DNA of 64,000 bases from Ziziphus jujuba (GCF_031755915.1 NC_083383.1:25522501-25586500); one strand, 5' to 3'. Counted from the stretch's first letter, positions 11,726-24,693 are shown. Numbers and translations are program-made. The notes: generated from the letters alone by a model not told the origin.

Positions 11726-12189
11726 AAATGAAACACATCCCATGAAAATGATAAGTTTTTTAATTTTGATTGGCTTAGATAGGGTTGGCTATATTGAGTG
11801 CTTGTACGCCTAAGAGTTGACTTGTATATGATCATATTTTTGCTTTGAGTATTGTAATTTTGTCTAAAATTGTTAATATGAGTTCATAGATTGACAAAAT
11901 GCCTAATGCCAAGCTATAGTTAGAAAGATATGGTTAAAATTGTTTTAACGAAACTTGGATCATTTACTAGATTACTTGCACTTTGAAATTTGAATATTTT
12001 ATTATTAAAATTACTTTAAAATTCACAATTTTATTATATTTAAAATTGATACCTTAACTTCTAAAAACCATCATGCGACACAGTGTTATTAATAAAAGAT
12101 ATTAAGGCCTAATTTTTTAAAACACAGCTTTGCGGTCTAGTCCACTAGAGTTAGGAGCCAGTTTCCTTGTTCTATAAGGAAACCATATT
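11726..12189 (+). other. Probable LTR remnant, AT-rich
   Basis: The sequence after the purine tract (ATGAAACACATCCCATG) resembles a mutated TGTAACACCCCATC LTR start of the same LTR superfamily. It decays into AT-rich sequence before the next element begins near 12190. No gene is seen. Confidence 0.35.
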
Positions 12190-13470
12190 GATGAGAATTC
12201 ACCCGTACCCGTACAACCGACAACTCGCTGGGGTGCAGATCCTATACAGTTGAAGATCTGGCTAATTACTAGGGCACAAGCCAAGAGATTTAAGAAAAAC
12301 CTGGCTGGTTTCATACAAGGAGTTATCAATTTACAAAAGGGTTTGACAATACCCGAAGATTCAAAGCATGTTTTAAACATCCAAATGGTGGAGGCCAATA
12401 TGGACCCGAATAGTTGTTTTATTACATTTATGGACTCTGGGTAGCAAAGAATGGGTTCAAAAATTTTTGAATTCAATTAATATCACTAAGAGATCATGGA
12501 ATCAATACAAGGCAGAAGCAAAAGCAATCAAAATGGTCATTTGTGCATGGAAGTCTTTTCTAGCTGAAATTGCATGTTTTGCAGCTGACTTTTCTATATT
12601 TTGTTGATCAAGCATTATGGGTTCAAAAATTTTTGAATTCAATTAATATCACTAAGAGATCATGGAATCAATACAAGGCAGAAGCAAAAGCAATCAAAAT
12701 GGTCATTTGTGCATGGAAGTCTTTTCTAGCTGAAATTGCATGTTTTGCAGCTGACTTTTCTATATTTTGTTGATCAACCATTTTCTCTTTGTTCCAATCA
12801 AGGGAAACATATGGGAATCAATATTAATCATATTTGGCATCCTACATGGCATATGAGAGCTTATTTGGGGCTTAAATTAGTCATTAATTGGTCAAAGACA
12901 GCTCAATTGACAAACTAGTCAACTAGTTTCCTAATTTGTGTTTGACTTTTGAAACTTTTTTTTTTTTACTTAATTATTTTGCTGGACAAGTTAACTTAGG
13001 AAAGTTATTATTTTTTTAATTTCAATTGTAAATTAATTAATTCCTAATTTAAAATAAGAAATTAATTAATCCAAATAGGTTTAGGAAAGCTTGTGAATTT
13101 CGGCCACACTTATTGTTTGCTTATTGTTGGCCGAATTCAACTTTTGTTTTTAGGGTTTATTGTTTTATGAATTTAGCCTATTTAAGAGCTTATTTTTCAA
13201 TGAGAATACAGCTTACATATTATACAGAAAATTATTTATGAAAAATAATTCTCTTTGATCTCATTGAACACCTAAAACACCATTAGAGAGTGAGTGATTT
13301 AGTTTGACTTATCCATAGGACATCCATCACTTATTGTGGCGTCTTCATCATACCAAGGTTTCTAATTACAATTTGATTAAGGGCTAAGGTCGCCATTTAA
13401 ATTTGAATTTAATTGTAATCCAGACTAATATAATACGAGTTTAGGAGCAAGTCGACCTAGGTTTTTATCA
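12190..13470 (+). mobile_element. 5'-truncated third copy of element A (pol tail plus LTR)
   Basis: Bases 12190-12451 match 5828-6087 (GATGAGAATTCACCCGTACC against GATGAGAATCCCCCGCACCC). They code the polyprotein tail LITRAQAKRFKKNLAGFIQG. The LTR follows to 13470 and ends GTCGACCTAGG..TATCA exactly like the LTRs of element A. All of gag and the rest of pol are missing. Confidence 0.85.
12451..12782 (+). repeat. Tandem duplication of 166 bp inside the LTR
   Basis: Copy 1 is 12451-12616 and copy 2 is 12617-12782. By eye they differ only near the end (AAGCATT against AACCATT). The unit starts at the LTR start (ATGGGTTCAAAAATT). The other two LTRs of the family have one unit. Confidence 0.9.
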
Positions 13471-14149
13471 CATACGCCAAAAGTTTATAATATCGCATTA
13501 TACACTTCAATCTAGGTATGTCTAAACTACTAACCCTATGAACTCTTTGGCATCCAAAAGCACTATCTGACTTGAGTGTTGAATTGTTTTTAGGCCCAAA
13601 GATATTAACTCATTTTCATTGTTTGTAGGTTCCCCTTAATTACAAACAAAACACAGTGGTTTACTATAGTTCATAATTTTGTTGAAATGTTTTAGGGGAT
13701 GATTTAAAAACATAGGATCTCTGATCCAAGCTACTTTTGGATACCAAATGTAGGCTAAAGACTAAAAATGTCCAATTTTGTTCTAATCTAGCCTGCCAAG
13801 CATGACTAATGACCGATTTGTGTTGTCTTGCATCCTTCAACGTTTACAAGTGTTACAATCAATCCCCTTAAAGTCCAGCATCCTCGCTATCACTTCTAAT
13901 ATGATATTTAGGCTTCTAATACCATTATGTCACAATCTTGGACTTATAACCCAACTCCACTAATATGATATTGCATGCTTTAGCCCAATCCACATGGTAA
14001 TATTTTGGCCCAAACCCCATTGGCTTGCTTGATAAACCTTATATCAGTGAGAGAACGCCTATACCTATATGTCACTTCACCAACTTCTTTCGAGTAATGT
14101 GCGAGTGTTATGGTTTTGCCCTTTCTTACCTTACATCCTTCAGGGGTCA
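13471..14149. other. Unassigned repeat-like stretch
   Basis: No gene is seen. Bases 13870-14000 (ATGTCACAATCTTGG, AATATGATATTG, then TTTAGCCCAATCC) recall a dispersed plant repeat containing AATATGATATTGTCC. A 66-codon minus-strand open frame at 13980-14180 has no recognisable content and is probably chance. Confidence 0.35.
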
Positions 14150-15829
14150 TGTAATAGCCTAACCTAAAGAAATGCTTCAAATAATTTTTGACCAGGATTG
14201 ACCAGAGTTTACTGGGTTAATCGAGCAAGCCCCACAGTTGACGTTTTAGTATAGTTAGAGTTTCATTTTGACCAGGGTATCATTGTGAAGAACACTTCAT
14301 CATAAGCCCATAAACGAGTGGCACACTAGATTCTGAGCTAGGATTGAGGAGTTATAGTTAGAAAAAGATTTGATTCGGATTAACTAAGTGCGGCCCAAGG
14401 TTGACCTTTTATTCGATCAAGGTTTGGTGTTGACCAGTATACCATTGCATAATGCTCCTTAATACAAGTCTGTAAACTGGTAGCACGCTTAATTTGGAGT
14501 TACAGTTGGAAAGTTATAACTTCTATAGTTATAAATTCCTAAAGTCTTATAATCATTTTATTAATATCGGTCTCTAGGTACTTTTTATTGAAAAGTGTGT
14601 AAAGGGATGTTTGAAAATATTCCTGACAAGTGCCATGTGTCACCAATATACATGTGCCACATGTCCAACCTCCTTTTATTTTTCTCTTTCTTTTTCTTTT
14701 TCTTTTTTTTTTCTCTTTCTTTTTCTCTCTCTCCTTCGCCTTCGATATCTTCACTCTCTGTCTCTCTCCCCCTCCCTTCCCTGTCTCCCTAGGTTCTGAG
14801 CAAATTAATCCCTATTCCAGCTCCACCCATCTACACACACCTACTCCCTTTTTTACCCATGAAATTTCGAGCAAGATCCTAATTTTTAGGCCAAGCCATC
14901 ACTGGTCACGTTGGGATCAACCTTTCAAAGTCAATGGCAGCAATTTTCCATTTGTTGGTGATTTTGCCAAATTTCAACGAACTCTGACCTACCCATACAC
15001 CTATTCCACCATTTTTAGACCCTTGAGTGCGATTTTGACCTTTATTTAGCTCAATTATTTGTCCTTTTAAAGATACAAAGACTTGAACTTTGGTCATGGT
15101 TTTCCCATCAAAATCTGGCCACCACCAATAAGATAAGAAAACTTAAGCTAATTATTTCTAATTCTTATCTCTTAAGCTTTCATTTAGTATATAATTTGTT
15201 AATTATGGTTGAATGTTTAAAATTTTACTATTTTTTAGCTAAGCTATAAATACTGTGAAATTAGATTGTGTTTGGAGATATTTCTAATAGCAATTTTATT
15301 AAATTTAAGTTCCTATCAATTAGGTTGAGTTAGTAGAATGTTTAATTTAAGAAAAATTGAGCATAAACCTATGACTAACCTTGTGGTGAAGCAAGAATAA
15401 GCAACATCAGTACTATAAGTGATATATGTTATTTAAGTTCATTTTTGAAATATAAAATATTTATAACAAATATTTGATTAGTTATGGTGTTTATTACTAA
15501 TAAGATGTGTAAATGCATCTTCATGGAATTTTTATTTTTATTTTTTGTAAATATATTATTGTGTTTAATGCTGATTATTTTATAAAGTTTAGATTTAGCA
15601 TGTTTTTTATATCAGTAAATATGTTTTGTGAATCACTGTAAATTGAAAATGGATATGTTTATGTTTAATTAGTTTTATTTATTAGTTTGATTTTAAATTC
15701 TAAAATATGATTTTTAAGACTGGTTTAAAAGTGGTTCTGCTCTTTTCTAAAGTCAATTGTCTATAATTGAATATTTAATTATTATTATTTTCACTTTGAA
15801 TTCTTAATGTGGCTTTTCCCAACTATATC

Positions 15830-15838
15830 TATATATAC

Positions 15839-15884
<46 letters not shown>

Positions 15885-15921
15885 ATGTACAAGTTACTTA
15901 TGGGTGATCGATATGTCATTA

Positions 15922-15969
<48 letters not shown>

Positions 15970-16008
15970 TATGTATAAGTTACTTATGGGTGATTGATAT
16001 GTCATTGA
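15830..16008. repeat. 86-bp tandem duplication with (TA)n(TG)n microsatellites
   Basis: A segment beginning ATGTACAAGTTACTTATGGG (15885) recurs at 15971 as ATGTATAAGTTACTTATGGG. Each is preceded by a (TA)n(TG)n compound microsatellite, so the unit including the microsatellite was duplicated with a period of 86 bp. Small open frames across it are artefacts of the dinucleotide repeats. Confidence 0.8.
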
Positions 16009-16257
16009 GACTTACAAAGTACTTACTATTAAACCTGATTTTAATATGGCATTTGTGCATTGTTAGATTATATATATATATATATATATACATATATGTG
16101 TATGTGCATACGTGTAATTGTGAATTTGCAAAATTAATTGGTTGTATTTATTATTTGGGTTGGCTTTGGAGTTAAGTAGCATTATTATTTACACATGCAT
16201 ACATATATACATACATATAGATATATATATATATATATATGCATGTATAGAGGTCAT

Positions 16258-16474
16258 CTATAATGTGGACGTCAGCATTTTAGTATGGTACAAACCTTTT
16301 CAAAGACGATGGTTTTTTCAAAATGATCATCAATACTATATACAAAGACGATGGTTTCTTAAAAAACCATCATCCACCATAATAAGATGCGGATGTCCAC
16401 ACCATAATAAGATGTAGACCATAACAAGATGTGGATATCTGCACCATGATAAGATGCGGACATTCGCACTATAG
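16258..16474. mobile_element. MITE with inverted ends and internal short repeats
   Basis: The left end CTATAATGTGGACGTCAGCA pairs with the reverse complement of the right end, CTATAGTGCGAATGTCCGCA (16 of 20 positions). It is 217 bp long and flanked by TA-rich sequence. Inside, a unit of about 25 bp (ATAATAAGATGCGGATGTCC and relatives) is repeated four times at 16378-16474. GATGGTTT and AAACCATC form a smaller foldback. It has no coding capacity and the superfamily is not clear. Confidence 0.6.
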
Positions 16475-17915
16475 AATTTCATTATATGTATATATATGTA
16501 TATATGTATACGTAAAAAGTTTAAGTGACTCGACTTGATTATTTCACTCTCTTTATATATATATATATATATACATACACATATACAAGTATGTTATTTA
16601 GGTGAGAGTGGTATATTTTAAAATTACAATTTCGAATTGTAGACTGTTTAATATAAATTTTAGATTTTTCACCGATGTATATAAGTATATGATGACTTAT
16701 GAAATTTTTATCTGTTAAATTGTTTATGTTTCAAAATATTATTTAATTTATTTAATTGTTTTAATGCTATTTGAGACTTGATATTCTCATTTCTAAATTC
16801 TATTCATTAGTGAATTACTTATGATTCGGGGTATTATATTGCTGATAATTTTGGATATGGTTTGGAAATGGGTTTATAAGAATTGATACTTTGATGCTAT
16901 TATGATTAACCATGGTATGTATATATATATATATATATCTATTCTTAGATTATGTACATATATTTGTGTATATATATGTATATATAATTAGGAATTTGCA
17001 AGATTATTTGATAATATTCAATCATATTTATTTTTAAATTTTATTTTATTATATTTATTTATTTGTTTGTTTTAAAATGGAATTGAAATTTTGTATTTTT
17101 ATATCATTATATATATTTGTGATTATTTCATTTTTCAAATGCACTATATAGTACGGGTGAACTCAGTAGGCGTATGATATTGATATTATCACGCAGGTTA
17201 TATCAGCCATTCCTTCGTGAGTTGTGATAAGTAATGATGGATAGGTATTCTACAGTGTTGGTATAAGTCATCCTCCTCATGGTCAAAGAGCAAAAGATTA
17301 AGTCATTCCTATAAGAGCTAAAAAGAATGAAGGTAGGCAGGTATTTTGCAGTGATAGTATTAGCCATCCTCCCCTTAATTATAGGTTGGCAGGATATTTA
17401 GCACCAGCAGCTTTGGGACACTAAAGGTGTCGAGTGCAATTTTCTTTTTCTTCCCCTTTCTGTCAAGTGGTCCTTGGGACACAAGCATTATTTGATAGTA
17501 CTAGTACATCGTACAGTGCATCAGATATATTTTTATATATTTTGTATTAGGTTACAACAGTACCATGGCAATGACTCAATTATGTCAACAGACAATTAGA
17601 TATGAACTTTGTCTACCGGTTGTCTATTATCATATTTCTGTCGCTTACAAAATCAACAGGTTAGATGGCTATTATAGACAACCATCTATGACTGTACTGG
17701 TAGTAATATACCTATGAATCATTGATATTATGGGACTGTGTACTAGTAAATTATATGGTACATTAGATGATTTTCAGTTTTAGTTGATATACTTTTACAT
17801 GGATTATAAATGGTTTTAATGTTTTATACTTATAGATTTATTCATTCTCTTAATTAATGTTTCTTTTTAAATAGTCTTAAACATCAGAGTTTAGTTATTT
17901 TATTATAACATTACT

Positions 17916-17976
17916 ATTATTATTATTATTGTTGTTGTTGTTGTTGCTGTTGTCATCATCATCATCACCATCATCA
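17916..17976. repeat. Compound trinucleotide microsatellite
   Basis: Runs of ATT, then GTT, then ATC trinucleotides follow each other without a spacer inside the solo LTR. Confidence 0.9.
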
Positions 17977-18113
17977 TTAGTAATATTTGCATGAGTCTTC
18001 TGTTTATTCTAATTAATGATTTTTTGGATTTAAAAATGCATGTATAACCTAGTTAAGTAGTGAGAAAGTTCGAATAATAATGGTGATAGATATCTAGGTC
18101 AACCTATGGGAAG

Positions 18114-18233
18114 GTATTTTAGCCTTCAAGTAAGTATCATAACCTTTGGACAAGTATTTCAGCCTTCAAACAAAAATTGCAACCTTCAAGCAGGTATCTG
18201 AGTCTTCTGACAGATAAATCGGCTTAGAAATAA
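18114..18233. repeat. Six diverged tandem copies of a 20-bp unit
   Basis: The units start exactly every 20 bases from 18114: GTATTTTAGCCTTCAAGTAA, GTATCATAACCTTTGGACAA, GTATTTCAGCCTTCAAACAA, AAATTGCAACCTTCAAGCAG, GTATCTGAGTCTTCTGACAG and a weaker sixth. It lies near the 3' end of the solo LTR. Confidence 0.85.
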
Positions 18234-18658
18234 GCTAGTCAGGACCTTCGGAGAATTGTATACATATTTTTATATAAATAAAATATATGTATTTACATTG
18301 GTTTTGGACATTAAGATGTTACTAGAATTACTGTCACTATTGTTATCTTTATTATTATAGTTATAAATAAATCATCGCTACTAATATTATGGACCCTAGA
18401 TTATGCATATAGTTTTTATATTTATGTTTATATGTTGGTAAATATTTATGAAGTGTTATAAATTTTTGAAATTATAGTAAGTGGAAGGTATGGATGACTA
18501 TAAATTTATAAAAATATATTTCCTGTGCAGGGTTAAAATTTGGAAAAGTTATTTTAAAAAGAAAATGATACTGAATTTTCTATAAAAAATTTTATGGAGT
18601 TTTCCTCTAACCGGCCATCCTAAAATTTCCATAAAGAACTTCAGAAGGGATCCTGACA

Positions 18659-20730
18659 GCTCACTTGTCTTATATAATGTTTATTGACTAGCCAAGCCGA
18701 TTAAAGCTTAGATTTAGGAGTTTTGTTAATTTTGAAAGACAGTGAACTCAAATTATCACTACATTCAATTAAAAAAAAAAAAATGAAACATATATTTGGC
18801 TCATCACGCTTGCCCCATGTGACATGTACATGGCCTCTTTTAACATTGAATACAGTTAGATCAAATATATATATATATATATATATAATATTTCTAAAAT
18901 AATTCTATTATCCATATTATCTTTCAACTTTTATCAAACTTGTCCAATAAAAAACTTGACTTGGATTTATTTTATTTATATAAATAATCAATTTCGACAG
19001 CAGCCGATCCTTTAAACAAAAAAAAAAAAAAAACAAAAAAAAAAATTGCTACAACACTAGCCAATCTATTTTACCAAATTCTTAGAAAAAGAAAATGTTG
19101 AAAGGTGAAACTAATACTACGGTGAAATTCAAGGGGAAATTTATTAAAGAAAAAGGTTTTAAAATACAAATTGAAATTTAAATTAAGAGGTGTATTTTTG
19201 TAAGTTTATTCTAAATAAAAATAATATAATACCATCGTTTGGCTCAAATTTATAGGAGGAAGTGCACTTTCGTACATTTTAATGTCCTCTTTTCGCGGGT
19301 GAACCTCAACGCATAGGCCGTACCTTTTTTGGACATCATTTCGAATCTTAAATTTGAAACGCATACTATTTTCACTGAGTACCACCATATATTATTATAT
19401 ATACTAGTAATGATTGTCATTATTTTATATAATAATAGATTTAATTTTTTAATTTATATATATATATATATAGAATTTATTATCAGGTAGATTATTTTTA
19501 ATGATATATATTTATGTGGATCCATTGTCATATAAAATAATAACAATTATCATTAATAACAAATATTATTTTTCATTTTTAGTATAATGTATAGGTATTG
19601 CTTATTTATTCATAATTAAATTCTACTGCTTTTCATCATATTAAAATTTAAAAAAAAAAAAAAAAAACACCATGTCATGGCTTATTAGACAAAACAAACG
19701 AAAAAAGAAAAATTCATATCTCAATCAATGTGACTTGATGGTGTACATCGCTTATGGGACATTTTTATATATCCATTCACAATCTGTATTAGGGCAGTCC
19801 ATTTCGCACGTTGCGTCTTCCTTAGTCATTAATTACCAACCAAAAAAAAAAAAAAAAAAAAAGGAAAAGTCTTCCCTAGTCCTTTAAATTTTGAAACAAA
19901 ATAACTTACATAAATTAGACCAAAAAATAAAAAATAAAAAATAGATTAAAAACTTATTTATTTTTATTTTTAATATAATCTTTTTTTGGTTTGGGCACAA
20001 AAAATAATTTTTAATTTTTGATCTAATAAAATTATTTTTATTAGATCCAAAATTCCAATTCTATTTTAAATTTTACTTTTTCATTAAATTTAAATATAAA
20101 AAAGGAATAGATACAATTTTTTTTCAATAAAACAACATAAATATAAAATAAAATAATAGATTTATATTTTTAATTTTTTAAATATTTTTATTTTTGAAAA
20201 TTAAATTTTGATGTCATGCCAATATCATCATTATTAATTTTAATGGTACTATTATTTCATGATTTGAAACTATATTGAAACTTTAGAGCCAAATTACTAA
20301 AATTGAAACTTTAGGGCTGAAATCATGTAAAATTATAGACTTTAAGATATTAAGGTACAATTTTTCTTATATATTTATAGTTGGATTTAATATCAGTTCC
20401 TCTTCTATAGTAGTTATTAGATCACATTAAATATTATGATTTAAAATTTAAAAATAATTGTTTATATTTAGATTAAATGACATACTAAAATGGTATTTAA
20501 GAAAAATGAATCTTGTTGAGATTAGCTAATTAGTAATATAAATTTAAATATTAATTTTTGATAAGATCTATTGGTTAAAAAAATGAAATTATAATATTAA
20601 AAACTTGATTTAAACTTGATTATATATATATATATATATAATATCGTAATCATAGTTAATATTTGGTTCCAACCTTTGCATAATTTTAAAGTACAATAAG
20701 GAGCATCCTTTAACACAATCATATTAATTC
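18659..20730. other. AT-rich intergenic stretch downstream of the GDSL gene
   Basis: No gene is recognised. It holds poly(A) tracts, (TA)n runs near 18866, 19458 and 20621, and A/T-only blocks. A more complex patch at 19240-19390 has a 60-codon minus-strand open frame (MRFKFKIRNDVQKRYGLCVE) that I cannot assign. The 3' end of the GDSL transcript must lie in the right-hand part. Confidence 0.5.
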
Positions 20731-23700
20731 CTACACTATATTGGCCAATTGTTTGATATTAATAGGATAAACTTCAGTTTTGAGAGGAGACAAGAAAGCC
20801 TTTGTTGCTATTTGGATATTTACAGCTTCACTTGGATGCAACCCATCGAAGTAGACATGGTTCCTCCTATTTTCACATGCTTGCCCTCCTCTTTTGCATA
20901 ACACTCCATTTCCACCTTCACTCAATGAAGGTACTTCACAACAGGGCCTACTGGCTTCCTCAAAACCTACAAACCATCAACTTTTTTAGTCAGTATTTAA
21001 AAATCAGACCAATATATATATAAATATATAATTCTTTACCAATCAATAAATCAATGTCTCATGACTTTGATATTCAAGTTTTTTTGTTTTGCTGAGTAAA
21101 TATTAAATATATATATATATTAATGTGTGTATATATATATAGCATATGCCTGGTTCAATGTATGACACCAAGCAATAGAATCAACTATATATATATGTAG
21201 CAAAGCACATAAGGTGAGTCGATTGCTATCTAAAATGTAATAAACAAATTTGATAATTATAATATTATTGTACAAAAATAATCCATTGAAAAAGTGTTGG
21301 TAGTTTAGAGAGCGATTCAACTTTAAACTGTATTTATATATTTGTGTATGAATTGTACTCCTAAATGATAAATAAAATTTAACATTTTTTCATCTTTTTA
21401 TACATATAAAGTTCTAAAGGCAAGTATCCCTCAGATCCTGAAGGAGGAATAGTCAAGATAGTGAAATGGGCTAGACCAGAAACATGGATGAACAGGGCTT
21501 GCATTTGCAAGCATCCCTAACATTACGATGGTGGAAAAGTTTAGAACAATGAAATTGGCTATCCCAGATAGGGTCAAAAAGGCTTCCGTCCAAGGCCGAA
21601 AAGAGGTAATAGCGAAGGAAAACCCATGTGACAATATTTTTATATATTAGGAATCCTACTACTTTCTCAAATAATAGATTAATAGAGTACCAAGCCATTT
21701 GGCTGTAAGCCCCTTACCACTTGACCACAACCATTGATGATCGCTAATTTGTCACTTTTAAGTTCAATGTAAATATTGAAATCATTTGCATTACAAAAAT
21801 GTTATTTTTCACTATTCATAATGAACATTATTGAAATATACGTGTCTATCAAATAATTTAACTGGCTACTCCCTTAAACTTATTTTTTCATATTAAATTT
21901 TTAATATAAAAAATAAAAAATACAGCTAATTAACAATTGTCATATCAACAAATGGATTTCAACATGATAAATAAAAAAAAAATATTATTTATCATCGTTG
22001 ATAAATAATTAATTATAGAATCTACATGTTACATGTTAATTTAAATGATTGTTATTAAATGATTTATTTTTAAAATTTTAATATAAAAATATTAAAATTA
22101 AATATCTTAATTAAAATTTATGATATAAAATAGTAATTATTAAGTGACAAATAACAAAATTTTAAATGGGATAGTAAAAGACTTTGCGTTAATACACAAG
22201 TTTGTAACTTATAATGAAAAGTATATTGTTCCTATAGGTGTACCTAATTGATCTATATAAATGTGGACATAGATATATAGATATAGGATATATATATATA
22301 TATATATATATTATAATATACAAGAGCAGTAGGTAGGTAAGTTAAGTAAATACCTTGAGAGGATGGATTTTGTAGGATATCATTGAGGATTTGGTAAGAG
22401 TTGACAAAAACAAGAGTGGAAAAGGGCATTTCTTGTTTGCTTGAATCCACAAATGACATCAATTGGCGGTTGAAGAGTTGTGCTGCTCGGTTCATTTCTT
22501 CTACGCAACCACTTTGCGTTGGTTTGTTTATTTTAATCATGGGACTACACCCAATTGGATTTATGGATATCACTATAAATGTTCTACCTCCCAAACTGTA
22601 CAACCTCTTCATCACCAAAATAAAAAATCAAGAAAAAATTCTTTTAGAAATTAAAGTGACTAATAATGGAAATGTAAAATTACATATAGTCACAATTCTT
22701 TTGATGCCTTTCTTTATAAAGATACATAAAAGCTTGTTATGGGCAGTTCTGCTTTTCTGCACAGATCTTTCTAACTAGCTAGTGTGCTATCTTTTTAATT
22801 AATTATACAAATTCTAACCATATATAACAAGAAAAAAAAAAAAAAAAGAAAGATTATTGTAGGCAAACTCTAAAACAGTGTGATCAAGTATTTTTTTTGT
22901 TTTCACTTAATCTGAGTTGATAATATACATTATCTGATTTTTCTTCATTTATTATGGTAGGTAATATGGATTCGAATATTTATGTTTGTAATATCAATTT
23001 CATATTTCTAGCTCTTCCTTCTTTTGTATGTATGAAGAGGCGATGCATTTACCAAAATATATGTGAAGAGGTGATGCATGCCAAACTTTATACATATGAA
23101 CTTTGCCAAGTTATTTATACATGCTTTATTAAATAATATATATGGGATCTTTAGAAGGGTTGCACCAAAAAAATGGGATCCTTATATGGCCTATTTAAAA
23201 AATTTTCTTCTTTTCCCGATGCAAAGATTCGTTAGGTCACCGATCAATATAAAAAAAGATATGGTAATGCATGAAATCTACATGGAGATTACCTAGCAAC
23301 CATGGCCATAATTAATGCTACATATACATCATGCAGTCCTGGTTTCTGTAAACCCTGTAGTACTTATCACTATCAGTAGTCTGACTCCATTGTTTGGTTC
23401 CTGAGTCAAACTTTTCCTGATATATAGATCCCTCTAAATATTTTGAATTTTAATTTAGACTAACTATATTTTACTCTAAAAACGTTAAAAGATTTAAAAA
23501 AAAAAAAAATGGCCAGACACAATATAAATGCACACACCTTGATCTTTTGGGATAAAGTGAGTGTCAGATTGGCAGTGAAAGCTTCAAGACTTGTATTGCC
23601 GTTGGGGTTCAGAAAGTAGTTGAATGAGTAATCGTTACCTCCAGTTCCAACCACAAACAAATATTGTGGTAGTGATTGGGCACTTTTGCAACCCAACTGA

Positions 23701-23821
23701 GCTTCTAATTCTGGCAATGTTACTTCCTCAAAGTTTCTCATTTGTTCATTCAAAGTTATCACATTTCCCTGAAATTAATATTGAAAAGTAAGCATATTAA
23801 TAACTTAGATAGCCCTTTTTA

Positions 23822-23852
<31 letters not shown>

Positions 23853-24610
23853 GTGCTTTTTTGGTCCAGGAAACCTGAATAGATTTTTATCAAAGATTTA
23901 TCCTATTGCTTTTCATTACCTTATTATAAATAATAGGGAGGTTTCTATATAAAAAAATTTGTCTAAAATTTTCTGAAATAAGAAAACTTTTGTACATATA
24001 TTTTGGTTATATTTGTTTTACATATTCATGGCCAACCGCATCAGAATTATATGAAATTCAGAATGATGTGTCCTATAAATTACATGCAATCAAATATTAT
24101 ATATTAGTATTTGTTTAATCTAAGGTAAGATGGATGATCTAAGCTCATAAGTCACATAAAACAAACTACTACAAGGACTAATTATATTAGGAGCTTGGGT
24201 TTTCTCACCGCTATTAAACCGGTGCTGTCTAGTATACCGGAAGCAGCCGAAGCGAAATTGACACCATGGATGATTTTACTTCCTCTAGTTAAGGGATCAG
24301 CAAATCTTGGAATAAAAGGAAGCATTAGCCTTTCACATAAAAGGTCAATGACATTCTTTCCATTTGTAAATCTTCCGGTCGGTCCAAAAGGAAAATCAAT
24401 ACCATATGGAAAGTAGTTGGCTTTGGCCGAATTGTCTAGTATGAAATTGTTGTTGCCGTTGTCGACTAGAGAGCTTCCGAACACAAACATGCCTTTGATT
24501 TGATCTACTCCATTATTGTTGCTACAACAGCAATTGTAAGGGAAAAAGCATAGGAAGAGGGAGAGAAACAATAAAAATAGAGGTATAAAAGATGAATTTT
24601 CTCTAGCCAT
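20731..24610 (-). CDS. GDSL esterase/lipase, four exons
   Basis: This is a secreted plant GDSL-type (SGNH) hydrolase, which cleaves ester bonds in lipids or other acyl substrates. I join exons 24610-24209, 23768-23538, 22606-22354 and 20966-20731 (all minus strand). Every junction has GT and AG, and the frame gives 373 residues, the usual family size. A hydrophobic signal peptide spans about residues 8-25. Block I reads VFGSSLVDNGNNN, with the presumed nucleophile Ser47; the usual GDSL is GSSL here. The oxyanion-hole block reads GTGGNDYSFN (Asn179). The last block reads FDGLHPSEA (Asp336 and His339). Cys pairs such as RPCCEV and GVLCKRGGQACE are typical of the family. The introns are 440, 931 and 1387 bp. 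A TATA-like box lies about 90 bp upstream. Substrate and paralogue identity cannot be read from the sequence. Confidence 0.93.
21430..21700 (-). other. Coding-like patch inside intron 3 of the GDSL gene
   Basis: Two overlapping minus-strand frames (75 and 67 codons) and a less AT-rich composition set this patch apart from the rest of the intron. It reads for example MSHGFSFAITSFRPWTEAFL in one frame. I recognise no family. It could be a transposon fragment inserted in the intron. Confidence 0.25.
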
Positions 24611-24693
24611 TGAGCTAGTGATAAGCTGATCAGCTGGTTGTATATATGAGTTTGAAGTACTCCACAATTTTGAATGGCTGATTCAGTCAGAAA

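Larger units (their letters stand above)
14150..18658 (+). mobile_element. Solo LTR of 4.5 kb (large-LTR Ty3/gypsy superfamily)
   Basis: It starts TGTAATAGCC and ends GGGATCCTGACA, the same ends as the 3-kb LTRs at 28737 and 33061. The first 400 bases share the repeated TTGACC or TTGACG motifs and the GAGTGGCACAC segment with them. The flanking 5-mers GGTCA (14145-14149) and GCTCA (18659-18663) match at 4 of 5 positions, as expected for an aged target-site duplication. No coding interior lies next to it, so it is called a solo LTR. It contains a MITE and several tandem arrays listed separately. Confidence 0.7.

Noticed and set aside
14595..15049. Overlapping plus-strand frames near 14.6-15.0 kb rich in Phe, Ser and Leu
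   Set aside because: They are translations of a CT-rich tract inside the solo LTR, with no conserved motif.
15830..16008. CRISPR-like regular repeats
   Set aside because: They are plant microsatellites and a tandem duplication. No spacers of constant size and no cas genes are present, and the genome is eukaryotic.
17244..17376. GGTATTCTACAGTGTTGG and GGTATTTTGCAGTGATAG as a possible regulatory pair
   Set aside because: A single 96-bp spaced duplication inside the solo LTR. Too little to claim more than a local repeat.
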